Below, in pieces: positions 27,186 to 38,329 of a DNA stretch of 64,000 nt (position 1 is the first letter of the stretch; each line of letters starts with the position of its first letter). The position numbers and the translations under genes were made by a program. The notes beneath the pieces were generated by a model. That model had not been told where the DNA came from. It did not search any database and saw only the letters and a list, made by a program, of their open reading frames with translations. Source of the DNA: Arsenophonus sp052171275 (GTDB taxonomy: Bacteria; Pseudomonadota; Gammaproteobacteria; Enterobacterales; Enterobacteriaceae); NCBI GenBank assembly GCA_052171275.1, contig CM125795.1, positions 1,178,001 to 1,242,000 of the forward strand, in the 5' to 3' direction.

Positions 27186-27236
27186 TAATTATAAATCAGT
27201 ATATTTATATTATATAAATATACTGATTTATAATTA
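27186..27236. repeat. Perfect inverted repeat, 24-bp arms
   Basis: The arms 27186-27209 and 27213-27236 flank a 3-base loop with no mismatch, and include cagtat/atactg. It is the longest small-loop perfect hairpin I found. It lies within the region where ftsK would have continued. No U-run follows. Confidence 0.75.
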
Positions 27237-28872
27237 TATATTACCGAATATATCATCATTACACTAAAGTAGATATAAATTTATAACGATATTTTATTTT
27301 ATTAACATTCTTTAACACCATCTATTAAAATACTTTATCTCTATAATAACTTATTTTAACATATGAGAAAATTAATTTTATAAATAGGAAATTACAAAAT
27401 TTTTATGACTAATAATATCAAAAAAATAATTTTAAGTTTTATTTTATATAAAAACTTAAAATTATGATATTAATCAAATTAATTCATCAAAATTAGTTTA
27501 TAGATAATAAAATATTGATTTTTTAAATTATTTATAAATATTTATTTATAATATTTTTTTCTTCTATAAATATAGAGTTAATAATGATAAATTATATTAA
27601 AATTTATAATAAGTTAAAACTTTTAGTATATAAATAGCTTCATGTTTTTTATTATATAAATTCTAATATTATAGAAAATTATTCTATATTTATTTATTAA
27701 CGTGTATTGAAAAACTATTTATTGATAAGAAACACTCTATCAGTTTATTTTTAATTAATTAAAAATAAATACTAATTAAATATCAATACTTAAATTCAAG
27801 TAAAAGTAAGTAAATAGTGTGGTACATCCAGAAAAACTAACAATTTTATTGTTGTAAAATAATCACTTAAACTAATATCTTCTCATATAAATATATTAAA
27901 ATATTTATTTTTTTATTTATATTTAAAAATATATATCATTACATATGATATAAGACTTATAATTTTTAATGTTTTATTATTAAATGCTGATAATATTAAA
28001 AATATAATACTATTGAAGTAATATTCGTTACATTTTTTATTTTAATAAAATAAATTTTTATTTAATATATTTTATTATTTTCTCCATCTACATGCTTATT
28101 ACTTTATTATTTTGATATAATTTTATCTTATTAAATAATTATTCATGTTAAAATATTTTTTATAATTAAAGTCTTTATTTTATTTAATTTAATAAAATAG
28201 ATTTATCTTTAAAAGCAAACCTACATTGTTAATTTTTTATAAAATTGTTTGTATAATTTATTTATCCTTATTTCTCAATTTCAATACTTAATCTAAGTTA
28301 CATGAATTTATGTTACTAAATCTTAATAAAATTTTTAATTTATACAAAATTCATATCACTTATTTTTTTAAAATTATAAATGTAAAATCAATTTGTTTCT
28401 TAGTAAAATAAAATTATTAAATAGAAATTCTGAACTTATGCCTATATTATAACTTATGAATTTTACATGTATTAAAATTATTATTCTAACATTAAATTTT
28501 ATAGATATCATCATTATTTATAAAATTCATTATTCTCTTTATATTTTTAAATTTTTTCTTTATACTAATAGCCTTAATAACTTGATTTAGTAATATATCA
28601 AGATTATTTAAATTAATATTATTAAATATCTTAATATAAATATAACTTAAAAGATTCATATAAATATATATTTTATCTTTTATTTTATATTGTTAAATAA
28701 TTATTTAATAATAAACTTTTGACTTAATTTCCTATTAATAACTTTACATTATTTAATGATAAATTATTTTTGCTATTATCATTCAATATTTCTTTTACTA
28801 ATTATTTAATTGATAAAGTTTAAAAATATATTATCATGATAATACAATCTATTAGATATTATTTACTATCAG

Positions 28873-29538
28873 TTATTTTTTTAGTTTAATGAGATTAAAA
28901 ATGAATTTTTTAATTTGAAATTTATTATTACTAATAATATAATCAATAATTAATGATAGTTTTACTAAAACTAATTCTCCAATTTTTTCTGAAATCATCA
29001 ACCATGATAAACCTGTAAATAAAGTAAAACCAATAAACCAAATAAAAATCAATATAAATGTTGTTCCTAAAACACCAAATCTTGGTAAAATAGCATTACT
29101 GAAAATACTACCAATAATTCCACCTGATGGAAAATTAACTAAGTCATCAATATTGAGTGTTGCAATAGCACACGATGTAATTATTAACATTACTTCACCA
29201 ATTAGATTTAAGGAAATAAGAAAAAAATTAAAATAATTATGATTATAGATATCTTTAAATATATTCCAGAATCCAAAGAATATAATTAATGGCAAGAAGT
29301 AAGCTAAAACACCAAAAATAGAGAAAAGAATATCTGCTAACCAAGCACCAACACTGCCGGCTAAATTTTTAATTGGTTCATTTCTCCAGGTAGTCTGTGA
29401 CCAACTAGGATCATAAGGATAAAAACTTATTAAGGATATCATTAAAAAAATTGATAAGATAATAATAATAAATAAAATAAACTCTATTAGTATTTTTACA
29501 TTACTGTTTTTTTTTAACTTTATATTTTTATCTTCCAT
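28873..29538 (-). CDS. ftsK: FtsK N-terminal membrane domain only (truncated divisome protein)
   Basis: FtsK in E. coli is a 1329-residue septal protein: an N-terminal membrane domain needed for division, a long linker and a C-terminal DNA translocase that resolves chromosome dimers with XerCD. This product is 221 residues and matches only the membrane domain: SFYPYDPSWSQTTWRNEPI after the first membrane helix, GAWLADILFSIFGVLAYFLP, SGGIIGSIFSNAILP, and LTLFTG-like FTLFTGLSWLMISEKIG. Four or five hydrophobic segments are visible between residues 15 and 195. It ends in a Lys-rich tail and a UAA stop. No ATPase, linker or gamma domain follows. It is adjacent to lolA on the same strand and divergent from trxB, the E. 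coli order without lrp. Confidence 0.92.
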   Translation of the reverse strand: MEDKNIKLKKNSNVKILIEFILFIIIILSIFLMISLISFYPYDPSWSQTTWRNEPIKNLAGSVGAWLADILFSIFGVLAYFLPLIIFFGFWNIFKDIYNHNYFNFFLISLNLIGEVMLIITSCAIATLNIDDLVNFPSGGIIGSIFSNAILPRFGVLGTTFILIFIWFIGFTLFTGLSWLMISEKIGELVLVKLSLIIDYIISNNKFQIKKFIFNLIKLKK

Positions 29539-30721
29539 CTATTTTTTTCGAAAATAATACTTTAATTTTATTTTATAATTATAAAATAATGAAATGAATA
29601 ATATTTAGTTTTGAAACTATATTTATAAACACTAATATAGTTAGTTTTTAACTTTATGATTATTAAATCAAAATATCTTTATGAAGAAAATTGATTATTT
29701 TTCTTTATCTATTACATTACTTTAGGTAAGTACGCGTATTACTCTTTTACACTAAAAATAAAAAGTGAAGTTTCTAGTAATAATTTAAAATAAGAAAAAA
29801 TATTATTGATCAGAGTTTTAAATAAATAATTAAAATCTTAAGAGAATTATATGACATTTTTTAAATTCCTTCTATTTTTTATACAATATAATTAAACTAT
29901 TTAAAAACATATATAGCACCAAAAGACTAAAAGTGATTTTAACAAAAATAAATATAGATTCATTGAGATATTATGAATTCAATAAAACTAAATATTATCT
30001 AAAGATAAAATCTTTCAGATATAAATGATGTATACATTCAAAATTATATATTCGTAATAAACTAAATCTCTTAGAAAACTATACATTAAAATGCAACAAT
30101 TTTCATAATTAATTAAGTATATTATTATCTATTACGATCAAAGTATTTTTTTAAACTTTTTTATTATAAATGATTTTATTATCTTTTTTATTTATTTTTA
30201 TAGTTATACTATTTTTATTTTTTAATTAAATTTTAAAATATAATAAATTCAAACTTATATTTTAACATTAATATTTAGTAATAATATTTGATCTTATAAA
30301 GAAATTATTTAATTAGTTCTAAACTTGAAAATGAATGTGTGTTTATTTATATTTTTTTCAAAAAATATTTAAATTTTAAATAATGAAATTTAAATGATTA
30401 ATTAAATTAGATTTTTTCTAAAAAAAATGTAATATCAGATTATTAAAATAATAAATAAAAAATATAATATTATATAAAAATATATTTTTTATTAATACTT
30501 TATTAATAAAAAATATTGAAAATTATAAATTTTAGATATTTATTTCTTAAATAAATAGTGAATCTTTTTATAAATTATATTATTTAAATAAAGTAATTAA
30601 AAATAAAACATTAGAAAAAAAATAATTATTTAGAATAATTATTCATTCAATTTATTTTTATTTTTTATTAATCTTATAAAATTGCAATATCTGAATAAAT
30701 ATTCTTAAAAGAGGAATGTAT
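29539..30721. other. 1.2 kb divergent ftsK/trxB intergenic region (lrp missing)
   Basis: E. coli has lrp between these divergent genes. No Lrp frame remains, although the gap is about the size of lrp plus its spacers. A GC-richer patch at about 29724-29752 contains the 8-base palindrome tacgcgta. The ftsK and trxB promoters must lie here. Confidence 0.5.
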
Positions 30722-31681
30722 ATGAGCAAAATTAATAATAGTAAAATTATTATTCTTGGATCTGGTCCAGCTGGCCATACTGCAACTATTTATGCTGCTA
30801 GAGCAAATCTAAATCCAATATTAATTACTGGTTTTCAACCAGGAGGACAATTAACTACTACAAATGAAATAGAAAATTGGCCTGGAGATCATATAAAATT
30901 AATGGGAGCAGTATTGATGGAGAGAATGCTACAACATACTAAAAAATTTACTACAGAAGAAAACATTATCAATGATCAAATTTATACTGTCGATCTTCAT
31001 AAACGTCCATTTCAACTTATAGGTGATAATGGAATATATAGGTGTGATGCGCTTATAATAGCTACAGGTGCTTCAGCTCGTTATCTTGGCTTACCTTCCG
31101 AAGAATTATTTAAAGGTCGTGGTGTTTCAACTTGCGCTACTTGCGATGGTTTTTTTTATCGTAAAAAAAAAGTAGCTGTTATAGGTGGAGGAAATACAGC
31201 TATTGAAGAAGCACTTTATTTATCAAATATAGCCTCTGAAGTACATATTATTCATAGACGTGAAATATTTCGTGCCGAAAAAATTCTTATTCAGAGAATG
31301 ATGAAAAAAGTAAAAACTGGAAATATTATATTACATACTAATTTTATACTTAATGAAGTATTAGGTGATAATAGTGGTGTCACTAAAATTAATTTACATT
31401 CAAGCAAAAATAATAATACAGAATCACTTTCTGTAGCAGGTGTATTTATCGCTATTGGACACACACCTAATACAAGTATTTTTACTGATCAATTAGTATT
31501 GAAAAATGGTTATATTCAAGTGAAATTTGGAACTAAAGGTAATGCAACTGAAACTTCAGTTAAAGGTGTTTTTGCTGCTGGTGATGTAATAGATCATGTA
31601 TATCGTCAAGCGATTACATCAGCTGGTACCGGTTGTATGGCTGCCATTGATGCTGAACGTTATTTAGAAGCTAAGAAATGA
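30722..31681 (+). CDS. trxB: Thioredoxin reductase
   Basis: TrxB uses NADPH and FAD to reduce thioredoxin in the cytoplasm, feeding ribonucleotide reductase and thiol repair. The product is about 319 residues (E. coli 321). The FAD-binding GSGPAG is near residue 15, the redox pair sits in CATC (about 138-141, followed by DGFF), the NADPH-binding motif GGGNTAIEEA follows, and a second FAD motif GVFAAGDV is near the C-terminus. I place the start at ATG 30722 because GAGG (30711-30714) lies at a proper distance; the in-frame ATG six bases earlier abuts it. The stop is UGA, with a UAA two codons later. The E. coli neighbours lrp and cydDC are absent. No clear terminator follows. Confidence 0.96.
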   Translation: MSKINNSKIIILGSGPAGHTATIYAARANLNPILITGFQPGGQLTTTNEIENWPGDHIKLMGAVLMERMLQHTKKFTTEENIINDQIYTVDLHKRPFQLIGDNGIYRCDALIIATGASARYLGLPSEELFKGRGVSTCATCDGFFYRKKKVAVIGGGNTAIEEALYLSNIASEVHIIHRREIFRAEKILIQRMMKKVKTGNIILHTNFILNEVLGDNSGVTKINLHSSKNNNTESLSVAGVFIAIGHTPNTSIFTDQLVLKNGYIQVKFGTKGNATETSVKGVFAAGDVIDHVYRQAITSAGTGCMAAIDAERYLEAKK

Positions 31682-34600
31682 AAGTAAATATTATAAATCA
31701 AATAATAATTATAATTCTATTTAATAAAGAGAAGATTTTTTACAAATATCACTTTTTTAAAAAAACTTATAAAAGATAATATTAGATATTAATTTAAATA
31801 AATTAAATTATAATTAATTAGTTTTTATCAAATATATAAAACAATTTATATATATAAAGAAAATAAAAATGAGTTAAATTAAATTGTTTAAACAAATAAT
31901 CAGTGCTACTAAAACAATACTTATAATTATCATTCTTTTTTGAAATTATTAGTAATTTATTTATCATCAGTAAAATTTAACTTTTAGTTATTATAAATAA
32001 TTATTGATTAAAGATAATGTATATCGCTACAATAAAAACAGATATTTAATTTAATTTTTTTATCATTTATTTTTTATATTTATTTTTAAAAAAATTTATA
32101 CAAAAAGGATTAGATTTTTTTAATTGAGCTATTCATAATTTAGATATATAAGATGTTTAAAATAAACTTAATTAGATTAATACTTATTTAAATTAAGAAA
32201 TAAATTTACTAAAATTTAGTAATTATCTCTATTATAAAGAGAATTAATAATATATAGAATTTTTCTTTCTAACTCTTAACTAAGAGTTATTTTTAAACTA
32301 GTTCAGTGTAGTTTTATTCATCCTAATTATATTTTTTATTAATTTGCTTATTCGATTAATCTATATATTTACCAAATATTTAATATTCTTATTTATTATA
32401 TCATTTTAAATGAGTAATGACATTTATATTAATAAAAGATTTCTTTTGTTTAAAACAGATTAAATCGTATATTTTTATTGTTTATATATTTAAACTTAAT
32501 ATTTAATTAATATTTAAAAGTAATAAAAAATAAATAAAAACTACTTAAATAAGTAGTAATCAGAAAATTTTATAAAAGAATATATGATAATTTAATATAA
32601 TCTATATATATTAGATTTCTTTCTAATCATAAATTATAATCATTCACAATAATATATATTAAGATTATTATTATTTATTTTATTTTTCTTATTTTGGAAA
32701 ATTATATATTATTTTTAATAAAATATCATATTAGAGTTTTTATTAATTTGTTATATCTATATAGTATATCTATGGTGTAATTTATTATAAAGTAAATATG
32801 ATTTATATAACCTGTTACAAAATATAAAAATATCAATAGTGTGTATATTTATAATTTCTATATTTATATTTTTAGTCCATATAAAATAACTATATCGTCA
32901 GATATATAAGATAATAATAAAATTAAGATAGTCAATTATTAATTATTATAGAGAATATATAAGATTTTTTTATAAAAACCTAGATTAATTTGATCTACTA
33001 AACTTTATTTTTATTTATCAAACTAACTTTATACTCTTAGCAAATATAAAAAGGTGGTTTAAATGATATAAAATTAATTTATTAATGAAATATTCTACAT
33101 CGCGTATACCTTATAACTTATTCGATATCACTCTTTATTTACAGATATATATAAATTTTCATGAAATAATAGTTTAATATCAAATATTATCGATATAATA
33201 TTTGATTATTTTGTTAAATAAACAACTAAATTTAGTCAATCAAATAGTTATTTATGTAAAAATATATAATAACTTTAATTATGATTAGATTTTGATATTT
33301 AAAATATTGTAATTGATTAGAAATCTTATTATTTAATATTAATTTTATTTAACATTTTTAAAATAAAATATTTTTATTAAGAAATAAATTTTATTTATAA
33401 CAAAAACTTAGCAATTGTGAAATAAAAAAGAAAATAACCATGTTTATATTTTAATAAATTTAAAATTATTTATATATTATATTTTATCGTTATATAATAA
33501 AAGCAAAATTTAAAATCTTTAGTTAGAGATATTTTAATTAATAAATTTTAAATAAGATTTTTAATCAAAATATAGAATATATTAATTAATTATAATATAA
33601 AATCTTATAATTGATAATTATATTCATAATTATATTATAAGATAGAAATTCAATAATTAATAATACACATATATAGATTTTTATTTAAAATATAAAATAT
33701 ATAAGAAAGGATTAATTTTATTAAATTATTTTAATATGTATTATTTATTATAATAAGTATTTTATTTATTTACATGTTCTAATTAAATTTATATAAATAT
33801 AACTTTTTTATCAGCAATAAAGTTATATGCAAGCAATAGAATACTTAATAGACGAATAGAAAATAATAGATATTATATTTTTAATATATATAGTTTTTTT
33901 AAAAAAAATAAAATCGCCATTAGTTATAAAATAAAGAATATATATTTTATATGTTAAAATCAAGCAAGTATACTTATTAGCTTATTAGAGTACTATATTC
34001 TCTATGAGAGTAAAAAAATAAATAAAAATTTACAATTAAATAAACTACTCTTATCTAATATTATTGAATTATTGATAAATAATAAAAAAGAAAATTATCA
34101 TAAATATGGATAGTATTAAAATATATAAAATCATATAAACTCTAATTAGTTGACTTATTTATGTTACTAAATGTAAGAACATAAAATTAATTTTAAAGTT
34201 ACTTAAAAGTTTAGATTTTTTTATTAAAATAACTAATAAAATCTGATTATAACTTATGTATGAACTTTTTATGTATAAAAAATAAAAAAAATTAAAAACT
34301 TAAAATTTTATAAGCTTCTTTATATACTATTCTTATATATTACAAAATAAAAAGATATAATTAATATAATTATAATTATTTAAAAATATTTTTATAAATT
34401 ATATTAAATATTATATAGTTTTCTATATTAATATTCATTAAAAAATTACTAAAATTTACAAATACAATGTTAAATAGAAAAATAAATATTTATTTTAGAT
34501 AGTTATTTATATGATGAAAGAAAATAAACTACTTATAATTAAGTAGATAATATAAATATTATACTATTTGTATTGAAAATAGTATTAATTTAATTATTAT

Positions 34601-35191
34601 ATTGAAGTTTATGTTAAATATAAAAAATATTTGATATAATTAAATATTTTTTATCATAATTTTCAATTTTTTATTATTAATTATTTGATAATCAAATAAT
34701 TAATACATATACTCTAATAATTATTAGAATAAATTATTTAGTTCAATGATTAATACTTAGATAATTTTTTAAATTATCTTTATAAGAGATATCATATTTA
34801 TAAATTTCTATAATTGATGATATAATAGAAATATATTAATTATATATTAATATATAATTAATATGATTATATATTAAAAAATAATGATTTTTAATAATTA
34901 TTAAATTTTTTTATTAAAATAAAGAAAATAGATAACTATGATTAAATATAAGTTTGAAGATATAATAGCAGAATAATTAATGTTTTATATAATAAGTAAG
35001 GCATCTAGTATTTTATTTTTATTATTAATATATTATTAAAATTGAATATTTATTATATGTTTTGTATAATTAAGCTTTAATTATCTAATTTTAGTTTTTT
35101 ATAAAAATGATTTTGAACTTAATCTTTATTTATATAAAGTTAGTTTTAAACTATTTTATCGTAAAACTTATTTATTAACTTAGAGAATTAG
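31682..35191. other. 3.5 kb desert between trxB and infA (cydD, cydC, aat missing)
   Basis: E. coli carries cydD, cydC and aat here, about 4.2 kb on the strand of trxB and infA. No ABC-transporter motif or frame survives. One GC-richer patch at about 33048-33130 has a strong-looking AGGTGG followed by ATG ATA TAA, which may be the worn start of a lost gene. Confidence 0.5.
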
Positions 35192-35410
35192 ATGACTAAA
35201 GAAGACAATATTGAAATGCAAGGTATAGTACTAGATACTTTACCAAACACTATGTTTCGTGTTGAATTAGAAAATGGACACATAGTTACCGCTCATATTT
35301 CTGGAAAAATGCGTAAAAATTATATCCGTATTTTAACTGGAGATAAAGTAACTGTAGAGTTAACACCTTACGATTTAAGTAAAGGTAGAATCATTTTCCG
35401 AAGTCGTTAA
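35192..35410 (+). CDS. infA: Translation initiation factor IF-1
   Basis: IF-1 binds the A site of the 30S subunit during initiation and assists IF-2 and IF-3. The 72-residue product has the E. coli length and differs at only a handful of positions. It is a single OB/S1-like fold with KEDNIEMQG at the start and the central ENGHIVTAHISGKMRKNYIRI stretch nearly unchanged. AGAGAA lies a few bases before the ATG. The stop is UAA, followed at once by a good intrinsic terminator. It is on the same strand as trxB, as in E. coli. Its very high conservation contrasts with the surrounding decay. Confidence 0.97.
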   Translation: MTKEDNIEMQGIVLDTLPNTMFRVELENGHIVTAHISGKMRKNYIRILTGDKVTVELTPYDLSKGRIIFRSR

Positions 35411-35432
35411 CTCATATTTATTTTAACTTTGT

Positions 35433-35469
35433 AAATATCTCTATAATAAATAGAGATATTTTTTATCAT
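35433..35469 (+). terminator. Intrinsic terminator of infA
   Basis: A perfect 12-bp stem (35433-35444 and 35450-35461, aaatatctctat) with a 5-base loop is followed by a T-rich run. It begins 22 bases after the infA stop. Confidence 0.75.
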
Positions 35470-36712
35470 TATAAACTAATATAATTATTATAAATATATT
35501 ACAAATTTAATTTATTTCTATAAATATCTTAAAATAGATAATTTTGTATCTTTTTGATTTAAATATATTATTATTAATTTTTAACTTAAAGATAAAAAAT
35601 TTATTTTTTAATCGTTTTAAAATTATACTAAATTATATTATTGTTTATTTAATTATCATAATTTATCATAATATTTAACTGAAGTTATTAATATGATATA
35701 TTTGTTTATTTCAATAAAAATTGATTTTCATAGAATTAAACGATGATTTAACAATGAATTTATATAAAATTTTAGATTTATTTTTTTATGTTAAAGTATA
35801 AAACAAAATAGTATAAATTTATTAATTTCTATATTTAGATAGAAATGAAAGTATTTTTTTATTTAAAAATATAATTTTTATAGCATTATTTAATAAGTAA
35901 AATAGATTTATTTTATGATATATTTTATATATAAGTATATATTAATTATCTTATTAAGATAATATTAAGAAATCAGATTTACTATTATTATTATCTAATT
36001 AAAATATAACTTATTAATTAAATTTTAATAAAAAATTAAATTACATCAATCATAATATGTTATATATTATATAATGAAATAAATAAATTAAAAATAATTT
36101 ATTTTATATATTAATCTTTAAACTTCATTAATTAAAATTTATATTTTCTTATAAAATGTGCATTAATTAAATGATTTTATAAGTTATATTTCAATATTTA
36201 ATATTTATTAAATTTTATATAAATTAAAGAACGATAATTTAAAATATAATAATTTTTGTTAGTACTTGTGAGTTAACTTTTTATATTGTAAATATTACTT
36301 ATAAAAAAGAATGGAATATATCAATAATTCTTCAAGTTATTATCTAAATAAGTTAATTTATTTTAATTGCCTTATAATTATTTAAATCATGTAGTTTTTA
36401 ATAAAACATTAATCCATATTATTTTATAGAATTTTTTCTATAATTTATTATAACTATAAGAATTTTATTTAAAATAAAAAAATATAACAGATAATTAATT
36501 TTATCTATAATACATTAATTATTTTATGATATCAGGTTTTATTATAAAATATATTTTTATGCTTATTTTATTAAAATAAATAATTATTTTTATTTAATAA
36601 ATAATAATTTTTAATATATATATTATTAATAAATTAACTGCAAATCTTAAATTATTTTTAGCTTATAATAAAAATTATAAATTTTGATTTATATTTATAA
36701 ATATAATTACTA

Positions 36713-36848
36713 TTAATAAACTATACGCTCAATCTTAACAGAAGACGTAATAATATCTATTTTAGATTTTTTATATTCCATTAGTAGTATTTATCCTTAA
36801 TCTTTAAAACATAATTAATTCTTCAATAGGCATTTTATCAAAATCCAT
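36713..36848 (-). pseudogene. Possible gene relic: two short consecutive frames
   Basis: On the minus strand ATG 36848 opens MDFDKMPIEELIMF (stop at 36804). About 20 bases later, after AAGGAT, ATG 36781 opens a 22-codon frame ending SSVKIERIVY (stop at 36713). Both use more varied codons and more G/C than the surroundings, as expected for a recently broken gene. I cannot assign either to a family. Short frames like these can also arise by chance. Confidence 0.25.
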
Positions 36849-38290
36849 TTGATTTTAATTTAATAATTTTAATAAAAATACTTAATTCAATTATAAGTAT
36901 TAACTTTTTTTCTAAAAGAAAAGATATTATCTATAAATAATTATATAGATTTTAAATAAATAAAATATCTTTTATCTCTTCTAAAATATTTAATATTTCT
37001 TTGAAATATTTTTAAAATTACTTAAATACCTAAATACAAATTAATAATAAACCGATATATTAAAATATATACTTAATTTATAATTATTTTTAAATATTTT
37101 TGTTATAAAATATGTGAACTATATTAACCATTAAGATTTTTTTTCTTATATCATATATCAGTTCAATAACTAAAAGCCAATTATTACATTTATAATAAAA
37201 ATTATAATTATTCTTTTGCTTAAGTAGATATTAAAAAAATTTTTTTCGATTCTTGATAATGGATAAAAATTCACTATGACTTTTTTCATTAAACTCTTAA
37301 ATTTAATAAAACTTTTCATTTTAATGACGATTATTCATAGAATTTACGATAATTATTATATATCTAAATACTTTTATATTATTAAAAAGGAAATTAAGGA
37401 TATCAATTAAATTTATTTATTATTTATATAATAAATAAATTACTTAATGATCTTATTCAGATAATATAGTAAGAAATAAGATTGATATCAATAATTTTAT
37501 TTCATTAAAATATCAATAAATATCAAATATAATACGAAATAATATCTATTAAAAACTCAGTATGATTTTTTTTATATTTTAGCTATTATTCTAAATAATA
37601 ATATAAATCATTACTTATGAAAAATTTTTTAATCTTTAGTATAAATATAATAAATTAACCTTTATAACCACTTATATTACTTCTATTATTAATTTATTGT
37701 TGAATAACATATTTTAAATAAATTGATAAATTTTCATAAATTTAATACCTATCATCAACAATCTCTTTTCTTGACTTTAAAAAAAGTGATTTATTATTAA
37801 GTTTATTTCAGATTAAAATAATTATTTTTAATGAATTAGTTCAATAAAACTTCCTATATTATGAATAAATAATAGATATTAATATTTTTTATGAATGTAA
37901 AATTATCTTAATTATCTTTTATAGCTTTATAATAATAAAAAATAACGTAAATATATTTCTGGTTAGATGTAAATATCTAGTATAATTTCTATGATTATTT
38001 TATTTAGAAGAAAGAAATTTATTGATATCTATATTATAAAATATATTCATATTATCATTATAATTATTTATGATTAACTTATGGATTATAAGTAATTATA
38101 TTATATATTTTATTTTTTATTAAATTTTAGATTGGATTTTATAATATATTTGTCATTAATTTATTATATAAAATTCAGTTTAATATTTTATTTATTTAGT
38201 TTTTAATTATATTAGTTTTATTATTTTAATTATATTTACTAATAATTATTTTTTAAAAAGATAAATAATAAAAAATAATAACTTATATAA

Positions 38291-38329
38291 ATATTTATAC
38301 TAAAATATTTATACTAAAATATTTATAAC
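38291..38329 (+). repeat. 14-base tandem repeat atatttatactaaa
   Basis: Two perfect copies (38291-38304, 38305-38318) are followed by a partial third. Confidence 0.65.

Larger units (their letters stand above)
26553..28872. other. 2.3 kb desert between lolA and ftsK, site of the lost FtsK linker and motor
   Basis: In E. coli the rest of ftsK (over 3 kb encoding linker and DNA translocase) lies here. No Walker motif or readable frame remains. A GC-richer crumb at about 27815-27860 is the only candidate relic, and I cannot match it convincingly to FtsK. A 7-base tandem repeat (27124-27144) and a 24-bp-arm hairpin (27186-27236) are also present. Confidence 0.55.

Noticed and set aside
27815..27860. 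Fragment of the FtsK motor
   Set aside because: A short GC-richer crumb could be forced to resemble an FtsK loop, but only a few residues match and frames are broken. A profile search is needed.
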